Shown: in pieces, positions 1 through 7,974 of the stretch
Position numbering within the stretch: position 1 is the first letter of the stretch
How the letters are laid out: every line of letters begins with the position of its first letter
Assembly: GCA_964599885.1 (NCBI GenBank)
Contig: CAZRHH010000048.1
Coordinates: 1 to 24,334, forward strand
DNA length: 24,334 nt
DNA from: CAZRHH01 sp964599885
GTDB taxonomy: Bacteria > Chloroflexota > Dehalococcoidia > DSTF01 > JACRBR01
Direction: 5' to 3'
Translations under genes and position numbers: made by a program
Notes under the pieces: model-generated
The model's database searches: none
Told to the model about the DNA's origin: nothing
Seen by the model: only the letters and a program-made list of their open reading frames with translations

Positions 1-577
1 CGAGGGCGCTGATCGGCTCGTCGCAGACGATGAACTCCGGTTCGACCGCGAGTGCCCGCGCGACCCCGATCCGCTGGCGCTGACCGCCGCTGAACTCATG
101 CGGGTAGCGGTTCGTGTAGTTCGAGTTGAGCCCGACCAGGGAAAGCAGCTCGCGAACTCGCTCGAGGCGCGCCTTGCCGCTCGCCAGGTGGTGCGTCTCC
201 AGCGGCTCGCTGAGGATCGAGCCGACGGTCATCCGCGGGTTGAGGCTGCTGTACGGATCCTGGAAGATGATCTGCATCCGGCGACGCATCTTGCGCAGAT
301 CGTTGCGGGACAGGTCCAGCAGGTCCTTCCCGTCGAACCGGACTTTGCCGCCGGTCGCCTCGCGCAGGCGGATCAGGGCGCGGCCGGTGGTGCTCTTGCC
401 ACAGCCCGATTCGCCGACCAGCCCGAAGGTCTCACCCTTGCGGATCTCGAAGGTGATGTCGTCGACGGCCTTCACCTCGCCGTGGCGACGCTGGAAGATG
501 CCGGTCAGGATCGGGAAGTAGACCTTGAGGTGCTCGACCTCGACCAGGGCATGCCCGTTCGTCTGGCCGTTCGTCAC
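1..577 (-). CDS. oppF: Oligopeptide/dipeptide ABC transporter ATP-binding protein, OppF-like (3' part missing)
   Basis: This is the second ATPase of a peptide importer; it would pair with OppD on the cytoplasmic face to drive uptake of di- or oligopeptides. The 192 visible residues contain Walker A (GESGCGKSTT), a Q-loop (IIFQDPYSSLNP, the SSLNP form typical of OppF/DppF), the signature FSGGQRQR and Walker B (FIVCDEPISAL). The gene leaves the window just after Walker B, so the H-loop and C-terminal oligopeptide-binding extension are not visible. The GTG start at 577 overlaps the oppD stop by 4 nt (GTGA), which implies translational coupling and sets the start. The family call is firm; the exact peptide substrate cannot be told. 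Confidence 0.93.
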   Translation of the reverse strand, partial: MTNGQTNGHALVEVEHLKVYFPILTGIFQRRHGEVKAVDDITFEIRKGETFGLVGESGCGKSTTGRALIRLREATGGKVRFDGKDLLDLSRNDLRKMRRRMQIIFQDPYSSLNPRMTVGSILSEPLETHHLASGKARLERVRELLSLVGLNSNYTNRYPHEFSGGQRQRIGVARALAVEPEFIVCDEPISAL

Positions 578-1560
578 TGGATCCAGCCTCTCGGTTCGGT
601 GCCATGGCAGCGCGCGAAATGCCCCTCCTCTTCGCGCGCCAGGAGATCAGGCTCCTGCGCGCGGCAGAGGTCACGGGCGTACGGGCAGCGCGGCGAAAAG
701 CGGCACTCCGGACCGGGGTCGATCAGGTCCGGAGGCAAGCCCTCGATCGTCCGCAGGCGGGCCCCTTTCTGCTCGTCGAGCCGCGGAAGGGAGTCGAGCA
801 GACCCCATGAGTAGGGCATCCGCGGGTGCTCGAAGATGTCATCCACCTTGCCGGTCTCCACGATTCGGCCGGCGTACATGACGTTGATTCGATCGCACAT
901 GCCCGCCGCGATCCCGAGGTCGTGGGTGATCAGGATGACCGCGGTTCTGAACTCCGCGGAGAGCGAGCGGATGAGCTCCAGGATCTGTGCCTGGATGGTC
1001 ACGTCCAGCGCGGTCGTCGGTTCGTCGGCGAGCAGAAGCTTCGGGTTGCACGAGAGCGCCATCGCGATCATCACGCGCTGCCGCATGCCGCCGGAGTACA
1101 TGTGTGGATAGTCGTTAAGGCGGTTCGCCGCTTCGGGGATGCCGACCATCTCGAGCAGCTCGGCGGCGCGGCGGCGCGCTTGGCCGTGATCCATCTTCAG
1201 GTGCAGTTCCAGCGCTTCGGTCAGCTGCCGACCGATTGTCAGCACCGGATTCAGCGACGTCATCGGCTCCTGAAAGACCATCGCGATGCGGTTGCCGCGG
1301 ATGTGGCGGATCTCCTCCTCATCGAGCTTCAGGAGATCCTCGCCCTCAAACATGATCTCGCCCTGGACGATCTTGCCGGGCGGATTGGGAATGAGGCGCA
1401 GGATCGAGAGCGCGCTGACGCTCTTACCGCACCCGGATTCGCCGACGAGTCCGAGCGTCTCGCCCTCCTCGACATCGTAGGAGACGCCGTCGACGGCATG
1501 GACGATGCCTTCTTCGGTGAAGAACTGCGTCTTCAGATTCTTGACTTCGAGCAGCGCCAT
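574..1560 (-). CDS. oppD: Oligopeptide/dipeptide ABC transporter ATP-binding protein, OppD-like
   Basis: A 328-residue ATPase of the peptide-import (Opp/Dpp) family, a normal length. It shows Walker A (GESGCGKSV), a Q-loop (VFQEPMTSLNP), signature YSGGMRQR, Walker B (LLLADEPTTALD) and H-loop (ITHDLG). The C-terminal extension has the family cysteine cluster (CRFSPRCPYARDLC plus a fourth Cys near the end); in studied OppD proteins such a cluster can bind an Fe-S centre, which is only inferred here. The ATG at 1560 follows a good GGGAGG ribosome-binding site. It is the first of two consecutive ATPase genes; the permease and binding-protein genes are not upstream (a tRNA gene is), so they lie beyond oppF or elsewhere. 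Confidence 0.95.
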   Translation of the reverse strand: MALLEVKNLKTQFFTEEGIVHAVDGVSYDVEEGETLGLVGESGCGKSVSALSILRLIPNPPGKIVQGEIMFEGEDLLKLDEEEIRHIRGNRIAMVFQEPMTSLNPVLTIGRQLTEALELHLKMDHGQARRRAAELLEMVGIPEAANRLNDYPHMYSGGMRQRVMIAMALSCNPKLLLADEPTTALDVTIQAQILELIRSLSAEFRTAVILITHDLGIAAGMCDRINVMYAGRIVETGKVDDIFEHPRMPYSWGLLDSLPRLDEQKGARLRTIEGLPPDLIDPGPECRFSPRCPYARDLCRAQEPDLLAREEEGHFARCHGTEPRGWIQ

Positions 1561-1588
1561 TCAACCTCCCGAGGGACTGCCCTCACCA

Positions 1589-1594
1589 TCTATA
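1589..1594 (-). promoter_or_regulatory. Possible -10 element of oppD
   Basis: TATAGA on the minus strand, 29 nt upstream of the oppD ATG. No convincing -35 is present at the right spacing. It sits in a small inverted repeat (CCATC-5 nt-GATGG, 1586-1600). Weak support, listed because oppD is the first gene of its run. Confidence 0.25.
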
Positions 1595-1685
1595 CGATGG
1601 CTGACCATACGATAGCCGCACGCCCAGCGTGTCATATTGCGGCCGAAGTGTCATTCGCGGATGCGTCCGTGCGGTTGCCGCCGAT

Positions 1686-1703
1686 CCGTCCCCGCGCGGA
1701 CGG
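1686..1703 (-). terminator. Hairpin downstream of tRNA-Leu, possible terminator
   Basis: A perfect 6-bp inverted repeat, CCGTCC / GGACGG with a 6-nt loop, starts 15 nt past the 3' end of the tRNA-Leu gene in its direction of transcription. No T-run follows, so intrinsic termination is uncertain; it may instead be a processing structure or chance in GC-rich DNA. Confidence 0.3.
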
Positions 1704-1718
1704 TGGCCTTCGGTACGC

Positions 1719-1803
1719 TGGTGGGGAAGAGGAGACTCGAACTCCTACGCCTTGCGGCACGTGATCCTAAATCACGCTCGTCTGCCAATTCCGACACTTC
1801 CCC
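1719..1803 (-). tRNA. tRNA-Leu (anticodon UAG)
   Basis: An 85-nt class II tRNA with encoded CCA. The acceptor stem pairs GGGGAAG with CTTCCCC and is followed by discriminator A and CCA. The short D stem (TCG/CGA) with a GG-containing loop, the anticodon stem CGTGA/TCACG around loop TTTAGGA (anticodon TAG), a long variable arm and the T arm AGGAG-TTCGAGT-CTCCT are all visible. The long variable arm and discriminator A are the leucine identity features. It would read CUN codons, mainly CUA and CUG. Confidence 0.96.
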
Positions 1804-1879
1804 GCGGTTTGAAGCGCGCATGCCTCGCAATCAGGTGAACCCGATTGCAGGAAATGCGCCTCAGCGCCGCGTGATACAA

Positions 1880-1885
1880 GTTATA
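1880..1885 (-). promoter_or_regulatory. Possible -10 element of tRNA-Leu
   Basis: TATAAC on the minus strand in an unusually AT-rich patch 77 nt upstream of the tRNA 5' end. A TTGCGC lies 14 nt further upstream, which is too close for a good -35. The rest of 1804-2043 shows no gene I can support. Confidence 0.3.
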
Positions 1886-2043
1886 CACCCTCTGGCGCGG
1901 CGCAAGCTACTGCCGCGCTTCACATCTGCCCACTCGGGCTCCTGAGCGAGGACCGTGCAAAATCGCGCGGGCGCAGGACGACGACAGCCACGCGCCAGCG
2001 CAAGCCGGCTGGACGCGGCCATCAGGGGGTGGCTTCGCTGTCG

Positions 2044-2970
2044 CTAGCGCAGCAAGTGCGACGGGGCGGACTGTCCGTTCAGCGAGTCCTGCATGTTCGG
2101 AGGATCGGTGCCGGGGGTATGCAGGTAGTTCCGCACCTCGCGGACTCCGGAGACGTGCCGCGTTGCCGCAACCACGTGGCGGATCGTCGAGTCGTCGTCC
2201 AGCTGGCCTCTCAGGGTGACGCAGCCTTCGTAGGCGTCGATGTTGATCTCGCCACCCTTCAACTCGGCGTCACGCAGCACCTGCGAGCGGACGCGCGCCT
2301 TCAGGGTCTCATCGTCCGGCGGCGGCATCTGCTCGCGGTGAATCAGTTCGCCGGCGTTGTGCTGGATGCCCGTCACGACGCCCTGAAAGAACCGGCCGCG
2401 CTTCTCGACCTTCCGTGGCAGGTCGCGGCGCACCACCCGTTGCGTGTGGCTGAGCTTGTCACGGACGAGCGCGCGCCGGCGCTTGCCGGACTGCCGGTCG
2501 GCGAAATACATCACCGCCGCAACCACGGCTGCGATGCCAAGTACGTAGGGCAACGGCAACCGCATGCGCGTCCACGTCATGCGCTCGTTGATGTCGCGCG
2601 CCGTGCGGCGGACAGGGCCGCACTCGTCCGCGATGCTGCCGAGCGCCGAGCGAGCGGGCGCGGCTGTGTGTTGCAGGGTGTGCGCCGCACGATCAGCGGC
2701 AGCGCGTGCGTGGGGCACGGCGGCTTCCAGCGTGTGCTGTAATTCTGCGGGCCGCGCGTGATGCCCCGCATGGTGCAGCGTCTCGCGAGCGGAATCCGCG
2801 GCGTGGCGCAGCACGCGCGCCGGCCGGACAGGGCGCCGGCTCCAAAACGAGGCCATTGGCACCCGGTCGCGCACGATCGGCACGCGTGCGGCGACCGCGG
2901 CCTGGTCGGGGTGCCTGAGCGTTTCGCGCAGACGGACGAGGCGGTTCGATGGAAGCAGTATCGTGTGCAT
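2044..2970 (-). CDS. Membrane-anchored BON-domain protein
   Basis: A 308-residue protein. Residues 1-135 are rich in Ala, Arg and His with helical character and match nothing I recognise. Residues about 139-157 form one hydrophobic segment (LPYVLGIAAVVAAVMYFA) followed by a basic stretch (GKRRR), so the C-terminal side is probably cytoplasmic by the positive-inside rule. Residues about 219-287 form a BON domain (EGCVTLRGQLDD, then VSGVREVRNYL), a small fold that binds phospholipid or other ligands and occurs in osmotic-stress proteins such as OsmY. The ATG at 2970 has GGAGG six nt upstream. It stands alone on the minus strand, divergent from the cupin gene. Function unknown; a role in envelope stress is a guess from the family. 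Confidence 0.8.
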   Translation of the reverse strand: MHTILLPSNRLVRLRETLRHPDQAAVAARVPIVRDRVPMASFWSRRPVRPARVLRHAADSARETLHHAGHHARPAELQHTLEAAVPHARAAADRAAHTLQHTAAPARSALGSIADECGPVRRTARDINERMTWTRMRLPLPYVLGIAAVVAAVMYFADRQSGKRRRALVRDKLSHTQRVVRRDLPRKVEKRGRFFQGVVTGIQHNAGELIHREQMPPPDDETLKARVRSQVLRDAELKGGEINIDAYEGCVTLRGQLDDDSTIRHVVAATRHVSGVREVRNYLHTPGTDPPNMQDSLNGQSAPSHLLR

Positions 2971-3118
2971 GGAAACCTCCGTATCGATGCTCGCTGATGG
3001 TAGCCGCTTGACCGTTGCAGAGGCGTATCGAACCGGCTCATGGAGGCGTCAGCAGGGCGAAGCACCGGTGGACATAACTGTCGGCGAACGAACCGCAGCA
3101 CGATGGGAAGGATGACCG

Positions 3119-3547
3119 ATGGAACGCCAATCAGTACATCCATACGCGCTGAAACCCGGCGAAGGATCGGCGTACAGGTTCCGTCCGAATTTCCCGACCT
3201 TCATCGTGAAGGCTGGCGAACGCGGTCAAGGGCGGCGTCTGGCGTTCGCCGAGTGTACGACGCGCTCGGGAGAAGAACCGCCAGATCACTCACACGCGAC
3301 CGAAGACGAGATCTTCTACGTGTTACAAGGCGCCGTCACCTTCCGCTGCGGCGACGCTGCGTTTGAGCTCGATGACGGCGGGTTCATGTTCCTGCCGCGG
3401 GGCATCCAGCACGGGTACACGATCAGGAGCACGGGCGAGGTACGCCTGCTCGTCGTAACGTCGCCGGCGGACGAAGACGCGAAGGGCGGTTGGGGCGGCT
3501 TGATCGGCTCTCTCGAGGCGGACGCGCATGGGGCCGCGCCGTCGTGA
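3119..3547 (+). CDS. Small single-domain cupin protein
   Basis: A 142-residue protein with one cupin barrel. Motif 1 is HSHATEDEIFYVLQG: H57, H59 and E64 fit the HxH(x)4E(x)6G metal site. Motif 2 is PRGIQHGYT with H99 as the fourth ligand. It therefore probably binds one divalent metal, but the family includes enzymes, binding proteins and regulators, so no reaction can be assigned. The start at 3119 has GGGAAGG (3105-3111) at a 7-nt spacing. It converges on der with only 6 bp between stop codons and no visible terminator between them. Confidence 0.85.
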   Translation: MERQSVHPYALKPGEGSAYRFRPNFPTFIVKAGERGQGRRLAFAECTTRSGEEPPDHSHATEDEIFYVLQGAVTFRCGDAAFELDDGGFMFLPRGIQHGYTIRSTGEVRLLVVTSPADEDAKGGWGGLIGSLEADAHGAAPS

Positions 3548-3553
3548 GCGCCG

Positions 3554-4906
3554 CTACTCCTCGCTCCGCCCACGAAACACGAGGCGAATCGCCGTCCCCG
3601 TGAAGCCGAAGTTCCGGCGGATGACGTTCTCCATGTACCGCCGGTACCCGAAATGCACCTGCGACGCATCGTTCAGAAAAAAGACGAACGTCGGCGGATC
3701 GACTTCGGCCTGCGTGACATAGAGCAGCTTCAGCCGCTTGCCCTTCGGCGGCGCCGGCGGCGGCTTCTCCGCGACCGCCCGGCGCAGCGCCTGATTCAGC
3801 GGGCCCGTCTCGACGCGATGCTGACGCTCCTCGCCGATGCGCACCGCTTCGGCCAGCACGCCGCTGATGCCTTCGCCCTCGAGCGCGGACACAAACCGGA
3901 TCGAGATCCACGACGCGAACTTGAGCTTCCAACGCAGGCGGCGCTCCCAGTCTTCCTGCGTCCACTCGCCATCGCGCACCAGGTCCCACTTGTTGGCGAC
4001 GACGATGACACCGCGCGAGGCATCGAGCGCGAAGCCGATGACGTGGGCGTCCTGCGCCGTGAAGTTCTCCGTCATGTCGAAGACGCAAATGGCGATCTGC
4101 GCGCGTTCGAGCGCGCGCCGGGCACGCAGCGTCGAGTGCTTCTCGACGCCCTTCTCGATGCTGCCGCGGCGGCGCAAACCCGCCGTATCAATCAGCACCA
4201 ACTCCTCGCCCTCAAAGACGAACGGCGTGTCGATCGCGTCGCGCGTCGTTCCGGGAACGTCGCTGACGATGACGCGCTGTTCGCCGAGCACGGCGTTAAG
4301 CAGCGACGACTTGCCGACGTTCGGCCGGCCGACGATGGCGAGGCGCAGCGCGGTGATCGGCTCTTGCTCGTCGGCCGGAGGGAGCGATTCGTAGACCATG
4401 TCGAGCACTTCGGCGACGCCGAGTCCGTGCTGCGCGCTGACGATGATCGGCTCGCCGATACCGAGTTCGTAAAAGGCGACGGCCGCGTCTTGCCGCTCCT
4501 GGTTCTCGGCCTTGTTGGCGAGCAGCAGGACAGGTTTGCGCGCCCGCCGCAGCAACTCAGCCACTTCCTGGTCGGCGGCCGTGATGCCGTCGCGCGCGTC
4601 TACGACGAACAGCACGATCTCCGCTTCGTTGAGCGCGTACTCAACCTGCGCGCGCACGAGCGGCGTGTAGGTGCCCGGCACGTCGGGTTCCAGCCCGCCC
4701 GTATCGACGATCGCGAACTGGCGGCCGCGCCACTCAGCATCGCCGTAGATGCGGTCGCGCGTCGTGCCGGCTTCGTCTTCGACGAGCGCCGGCCGGCCGC
4801 CGACGATGCGATTGAACAGCGCCGACTTGCCAACGTTCGGCCGCCCAACGATCGCGACGATGGGCTTCTTGAGCGCGGGGGTATCGGCGGCGGACGCTTC
4901 GTTCAT
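3554..4906 (-). CDS. der: Ribosome biogenesis GTPase Der (EngA)
   Basis: Der is the double-GTPase needed for maturation of the 50S ribosomal subunit. Two G domains are seen, each with GRPNVGKS (residues 21-28 and 193-200) and a DTGG or DTAG switch II, followed by a KH-like C-terminal domain; 450 residues is a normal length. The second G4 motif is NKWD (305-308); the first is NKAE (131-134) rather than NKxD, a known variant. I place the start at ATG 4906, which overlaps the ybbR stop by one base (TGATG) with GGAG just upstream; a TTG three nt earlier would add one residue. Last gene of the argF-cdaA-ybbR-der run. Confidence 0.96.
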   Translation of the reverse strand: MNEASAADTPALKKPIVAIVGRPNVGKSALFNRIVGGRPALVEDEAGTTRDRIYGDAEWRGRQFAIVDTGGLEPDVPGTYTPLVRAQVEYALNEAEIVLFVVDARDGITAADQEVAELLRRARKPVLLLANKAENQERQDAAVAFYELGIGEPIIVSAQHGLGVAEVLDMVYESLPPADEQEPITALRLAIVGRPNVGKSSLLNAVLGEQRVIVSDVPGTTRDAIDTPFVFEGEELVLIDTAGLRRRGSIEKGVEKHSTLRARRALERAQIAICVFDMTENFTAQDAHVIGFALDASRGVIVVANKWDLVRDGEWTQEDWERRLRWKLKFASWISIRFVSALEGEGISGVLAEAVRIGEERQHRVETGPLNQALRRAVAEKPPPAPPKGKRLKLLYVTQAEVDPPTFVFFLNDASQVHFGYRRYMENVIRRNFGFTGTAIRLVFRGRSEE

Positions 4907-6168
4907 CAACGCTCCGTGAGTGCGATGCCAAGTTCGGCGGGATCGACCCGCACGACGGTGACGCCCGCGGGCGGCGTAATCTGCAAAGGGAGTGCGTGGA
5001 ACCCCGCGGCCAGCCCGGCCGCGTCGCCGACGACCGTGATCGATTCGGCGCTGACGCCCTGTAGCGTGGGAACGTCGCCCGCCAGCGTGACGGTCACCGG
5101 CTCCGCCTGCGTGACGGCAAGGCTATCGGCGACGTTTCGTACCTGCGGCACGACGCGGAACGAGAATTGTCCCTGAGCAGGCGACACCGTCACGTTCACG
5201 CGGACGGTGCCCGTTCCTTGCAGCCGCGCACCGTTGGGCACCACGACTTCGACCGTGCGGGTGACGTCGTCGCGGGCATCGGCGATCGAGATCTCGCTCG
5301 TCGCCACGCCGCGCACGGCGTCGATCGACTGTAGCACTTCCAGCGGACCGGTAACGACGACGACACGCGGGTCGATCGATATGGACTCTACGTTGAAGCC
5401 TGGCGCCGGTTCGCCGCTGATCGAGGGCGTCACGGCGAACTCCAGGCTGAAGTCACGCTGCTCGATTTCGACGGCGACACGCGCCGTTTCCGGATTGACC
5501 GTGACGCGGCTGATCTGTCCCCCGCGCGCATCGCGCGGTTCCAGCTGGACGCGTTCGTCGGTGATATCGACGTTGAGCGCGGTCAAGTTCACTTCGGCGA
5601 CGACGTGATCGACAAGTTGGACGAGGCTCTCGGCGCCCGTAACGGTGGCGGTGCTCGGCTCCGCGTCGGTCGCCGCCGCATCGAATCCCGTCTGCGGCGA
5701 CCCGATCAGCGTCACCCGGACGGGCACCTCCTTCGAGCGCGCGTCCTCGAGCGAAACATCGATGCGTGCGGGCGTGACATCTGCGATGTCGACGCCGCCG
5801 CTCGCCGGCGAGACTTCGACAGCGACGTTCTGCGTGCCCCGCGCCAGCCCGCCCAAATCGACGGTTGCTTCAAAGTCGTCCTGCTCCAGGCCATCAAGAT
5901 CGCTCGATGACGCTTCGATGCGGATGCGGACGGTGGCCTCCGATGCGTTCGCGACGGCGAGATCGTTCGGCACGTTCACGAAGCGGATCGGGATCGCGCT
6001 GTTGAATGTTCGCACTTCCTGCGGGTTCTCGGCGTCGGTCACGTAGAGCCAGAGGCTCAACGATAGCGCGAGCGCGAGCGCCGCCAGGCTGAGGTTGCCA
6101 GCGATCGACGTCACCGCTCCGCGGAAGACAAACATGAGCGCGCCCGGAAGTCTCCGCAGCCACGTCAT
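4906..6168 (-). CDS. ybbR: YbbR-domain protein (CdaR-like), regulator of the c-di-AMP cyclase
   Basis: A 420-residue protein with one N-terminal membrane segment (about residues 24-42, SLAALALALSLSLWLYV) and a long extracytoplasmic, beta-rich, Val/Thr/Asp-rich remainder built of repeated YbbR-type units, recognisable by recurring V-x-V-x-G and DxxxxVxVxVE patterns. In Firmicutes the equivalent protein (CdaR) binds and modulates the membrane cyclase CdaA from outside the cell. Its ATG overlaps the cdaA stop by 4 nt (ATGA), as expected for such partners. The exact number of YbbR repeats (three or four) needs a profile search. Confidence 0.88.
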   Translation of the reverse strand: MTWLRRLPGALMFVFRGAVTSIAGNLSLAALALALSLSLWLYVTDAENPQEVRTFNSAIPIRFVNVPNDLAVANASEATVRIRIEASSSDLDGLEQDDFEATVDLGGLARGTQNVAVEVSPASGGVDIADVTPARIDVSLEDARSKEVPVRVTLIGSPQTGFDAAATDAEPSTATVTGAESLVQLVDHVVAEVNLTALNVDITDERVQLEPRDARGGQISRVTVNPETARVAVEIEQRDFSLEFAVTPSISGEPAPGFNVESISIDPRVVVVTGPLEVLQSIDAVRGVATSEISIADARDDVTRTVEVVVPNGARLQGTGTVRVNVTVSPAQGQFSFRVVPQVRNVADSLAVTQAEPVTVTLAGDVPTLQGVSAESITVVGDAAGLAAGFHALPLQITPPAGVTVVRVDPAELGIALTER

Positions 6169-6959
6169 GGCGTCAGTCCGTTGCGGCGATCGCCCAGCAG
6201 CCGCTCGAGCAGGGCGCGCAGGCGTGCTTCATCGAGGCGCGTATACATCCGGCCGTCTGCGGCGACAGAAACGCCGCCGGTCTCTTCGGACACGACGAGC
6301 GATACGGCATCGGTGTGCTCCGTGATGCCCAGGCCCGCCCGATGCCGCGTGCCGAGTTCCCCCGGGAGCGTGTTTTCCGAGAGCGGCAGCGTGACGCCGG
6401 CGGCGACAACGCGATGCCCGCGGAGGACGACGGCGCCGTCGTGCAGCGGCGAGTTCGGAAAGAAGATGCCCTCGAGCAGTTCCGCCGACGGCAGCGCGTC
6501 GACTGCGATTCCCTTTTCGGCGTACTCCTGGAGTCCGGTCTCGCGTTCGAGGACGATCAGCGCGCCGATCTTGCGTTTGCCCATGTCCATGGCCGCGTCG
6601 CTGACCGCTTCGAGCGTGTCGTCGTAGCCGAGATTGCCGCCGAAGGCGCGGGCACCCGTCCGGCCGACGCGCTCGAGCGCTCGCCGGATCTCTGCCTGAA
6701 AGATCACCGGCAGCGCGATCAGCAGGCCGAGGAACGAGTTCCGCAGCAGGAAGTTCAGCACGCGCAGGTCGAAGATGCGGCCGAGCAGGAACGCGCCGAT
6801 CAGCAGGATCGTCGCGCCTCGCACGACGGACATCGCGGTCGTGCCGCGCAGCAGCAGCAGTACCGAAAAGAAGAGGAGCCAGATGAGAAGGATGTCGAGC
6901 CCCGCCGTGGCGTCGAGCTGGCGCAGATTGTCGCGAAGGGAGTCGGCGAGATCGTTCAT
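6165..6959 (-). CDS. cdaA: Membrane diadenylate cyclase CdaA (DisA_N domain)
   Basis: CdaA makes cyclic di-AMP from two ATP at the inner face of the membrane; the messenger controls osmolyte and potassium uptake and wall balance in many bacteria. The 264 residues start with about three hydrophobic segments (residues 22-38, 45-62, 68-88), followed by the DisA_N catalytic domain with its two signature motifs: DGA (174-176, within PLHDGAVV) and RHR (205-207, within GTRHRAGLGI). Both are intact, so the enzyme is probably active. The start at 6959 lies 9 nt after the argF stop and has no clear Shine-Dalgarno, so translation is probably coupled to argF. Confidence 0.95.
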   Translation of the reverse strand: MNDLADSLRDNLRQLDATAGLDILLIWLLFFSVLLLLRGTTAMSVVRGATILLIGAFLLGRIFDLRVLNFLLRNSFLGLLIALPVIFQAEIRRALERVGRTGARAFGGNLGYDDTLEAVSDAAMDMGKRKIGALIVLERETGLQEYAEKGIAVDALPSAELLEGIFFPNSPLHDGAVVLRGHRVVAAGVTLPLSENTLPGELGTRHRAGLGITEHTDAVSLVVSEETGGVSVAADGRMYTRLDEARLRALLERLLGDRRNGLTP

Positions 6960-6968
6960 CGGCGGCGG

Positions 6969-7895
6969 CTACAGACCATGGTCGCTGGCCACGAGCGCGA
7001 GGATCGCCTTCTGCGCGTGCAGCCGGTTCTCCGCCTGATCGAAGATGACCGACTGCGGGCCGTCGATCACGTCATGCATCACTTCTTCGCCGCGGTGCGC
7101 CGGCAGATCGTGCATGAAGATCGCCTCGGGCTTGGCGAGCGACATCAGGTCGGCGGTGATCGCATAGCCAGCGAACGCTTCCTTGCGCTCGGTGTACGTG
7201 TCTTCCTGTCCCATGCTCGCCCAAACGTCTGTATACACAACGTCGGCGCCGCGGATCGCGTCGGCGGGCGCCGTGTGCGTCGCGACACTCGCGCCCGTGC
7301 CGGCGGCGATCCGCTCGATGAGGTGCAGCGTCGGTTCGGGGAAGCTGTAGCCGTCGGGCGAGGCCATCGTAAAGTGAACACCCGTCAGCGCGCACGCTTC
7401 GGCGAGCGACACAGCGACGTTGAAGCCATCACCGACGAACGCCAGCCGCACGCCCCGCAACTTCCCGAACCGTTCGAGCACTGTCAGCAGATCGGCGAGC
7501 GCCTGGCACGGATGCTCCTCGTCCGACAGCGCGTTGATCACCGGGATGTCAGCGCTCTTCGCCACGTCGAGGAGCGTCTGGTGCGAGTACGTGCGCGCGG
7601 CGATGACATCGACGTACCGGCTAAGGACGCGCGCTACGTCCTCGACGGACTCGCGCTGCCCGAGCCCGACCTCCGCCTGATTCAGATAGATCGCGTGGCC
7701 ACCCAGCTCCTGCATTGCCACGTCGAAGCTGACGCGGGTGCGCAGCGACGGCTTTTCGAAGATCATCGCCAGCGTTTTGCCCGCGAGGAGATCGCCACCG
7801 CCACCGTCGCGCTTGAGGCTGAGCGCGGTCTGCAGGATGCGTTCCATCTCGTCTGGGCTAAGGTCGGCGATCGAGAGCAGATCACGGCCGCGCAC
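6969..7895 (-). CDS. argF: Ornithine carbamoyltransferase
   Basis: This enzyme joins carbamoyl phosphate to ornithine to give citrulline in arginine synthesis, in the cytoplasm. At 308 residues it has the normal length. Carbamoyl-phosphate motif SLRTR (50-54), HPCQ (128-131), the ornithine-type loop SMGQE (227-231) and HxLPAHRGEE (262-271) are present. Two positions differ from the textbook sequence: the HCLP motif reads HDLP (Asp at 263) and GDGNN reads GDGFN (Phe at 158). The GTG start at 7895 is fixed by GGAGGA just upstream. First gene of a four-gene operon with the c-di-AMP genes and der. Confidence 0.93.
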   Translation of the reverse strand: MRGRDLLSIADLSPDEMERILQTALSLKRDGGGGDLLAGKTLAMIFEKPSLRTRVSFDVAMQELGGHAIYLNQAEVGLGQRESVEDVARVLSRYVDVIAARTYSHQTLLDVAKSADIPVINALSDEEHPCQALADLLTVLERFGKLRGVRLAFVGDGFNVAVSLAEACALTGVHFTMASPDGYSFPEPTLHLIERIAAGTGASVATHTAPADAIRGADVVYTDVWASMGQEDTYTERKEAFAGYAITADLMSLAKPEAIFMHDLPAHRGEEVMHDVIDGPQSVIFDQAENRLHAQKAILALVASDHGL

Positions 7896-7921
7896 GGTGT
7901 TCCTCCGTCCGGAATGTGCGC

Positions 7922-7927
7922 AGTATA
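7922..7927 (-). promoter_or_regulatory. Candidate -10 of the argF-cdaA-ybbR-der operon
   Basis: TATACT on the minus strand, 26 nt upstream of the argF GTG, which places a start site a few bases before the ribosome-binding site. No good -35 at 16-18 nt; the spacer contains the inverted repeat at 7932-7944, so an activator or repressor may act here. Confidence 0.45.
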
Positions 7928-7931
7928 ACGA

Positions 7932-7944
7932 TTCGGTTAACGAA
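7932..7944. promoter_or_regulatory. Short inverted repeat in the argF/fabD divergent region, possible operator
   Basis: TTCGGTTAACGAA is a near-perfect palindrome (TTCG / CGAA around GTTAA). It lies between the candidate -10 boxes of the two divergent operons. Its position suggests an operator, but no known regulator box matches it. Confidence 0.3.
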
Positions 7945-7968
7945 CAGAGCCACGCTGCGCTGCTGTGC

Positions 7969-7974
7969 TATATT
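7969..7974 (+). promoter_or_regulatory. Candidate -10 of fabD-fabF
   Basis: TATATT within an AT-rich patch 38 nt upstream of the chosen fabD ATG. The -35 region is poor. Start of transcription near 7981 would leave a leader of about 30 nt without an obvious Shine-Dalgarno. Confidence 0.4.

Noticed and set aside
826..1764. 312-codon open frame on the plus strand
   Set aside because: Antisense to oppD and running into tRNA-Leu; not a gene.
3653..5176. 507-codon open frame on the plus strand
   Set aside because: Antisense shadow of der and ybbR; composition biased to Arg/Asp/Ala with no motif, no ribosome-binding site, while the minus strand carries proven domains.
6969..7895. Aspartate carbamoyltransferase instead of ornithine carbamoyltransferase
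   Set aside because: The SMGQE loop and HxLPAHRGEE are of the ornithine type; the aspartate-enzyme 80s/240s loop motifs are absent.
6315..7928. 537-codon open frame on the plus strand
   Set aside because: Antisense to cdaA and argF; typical high-GC shadow frame without recognisable domains.
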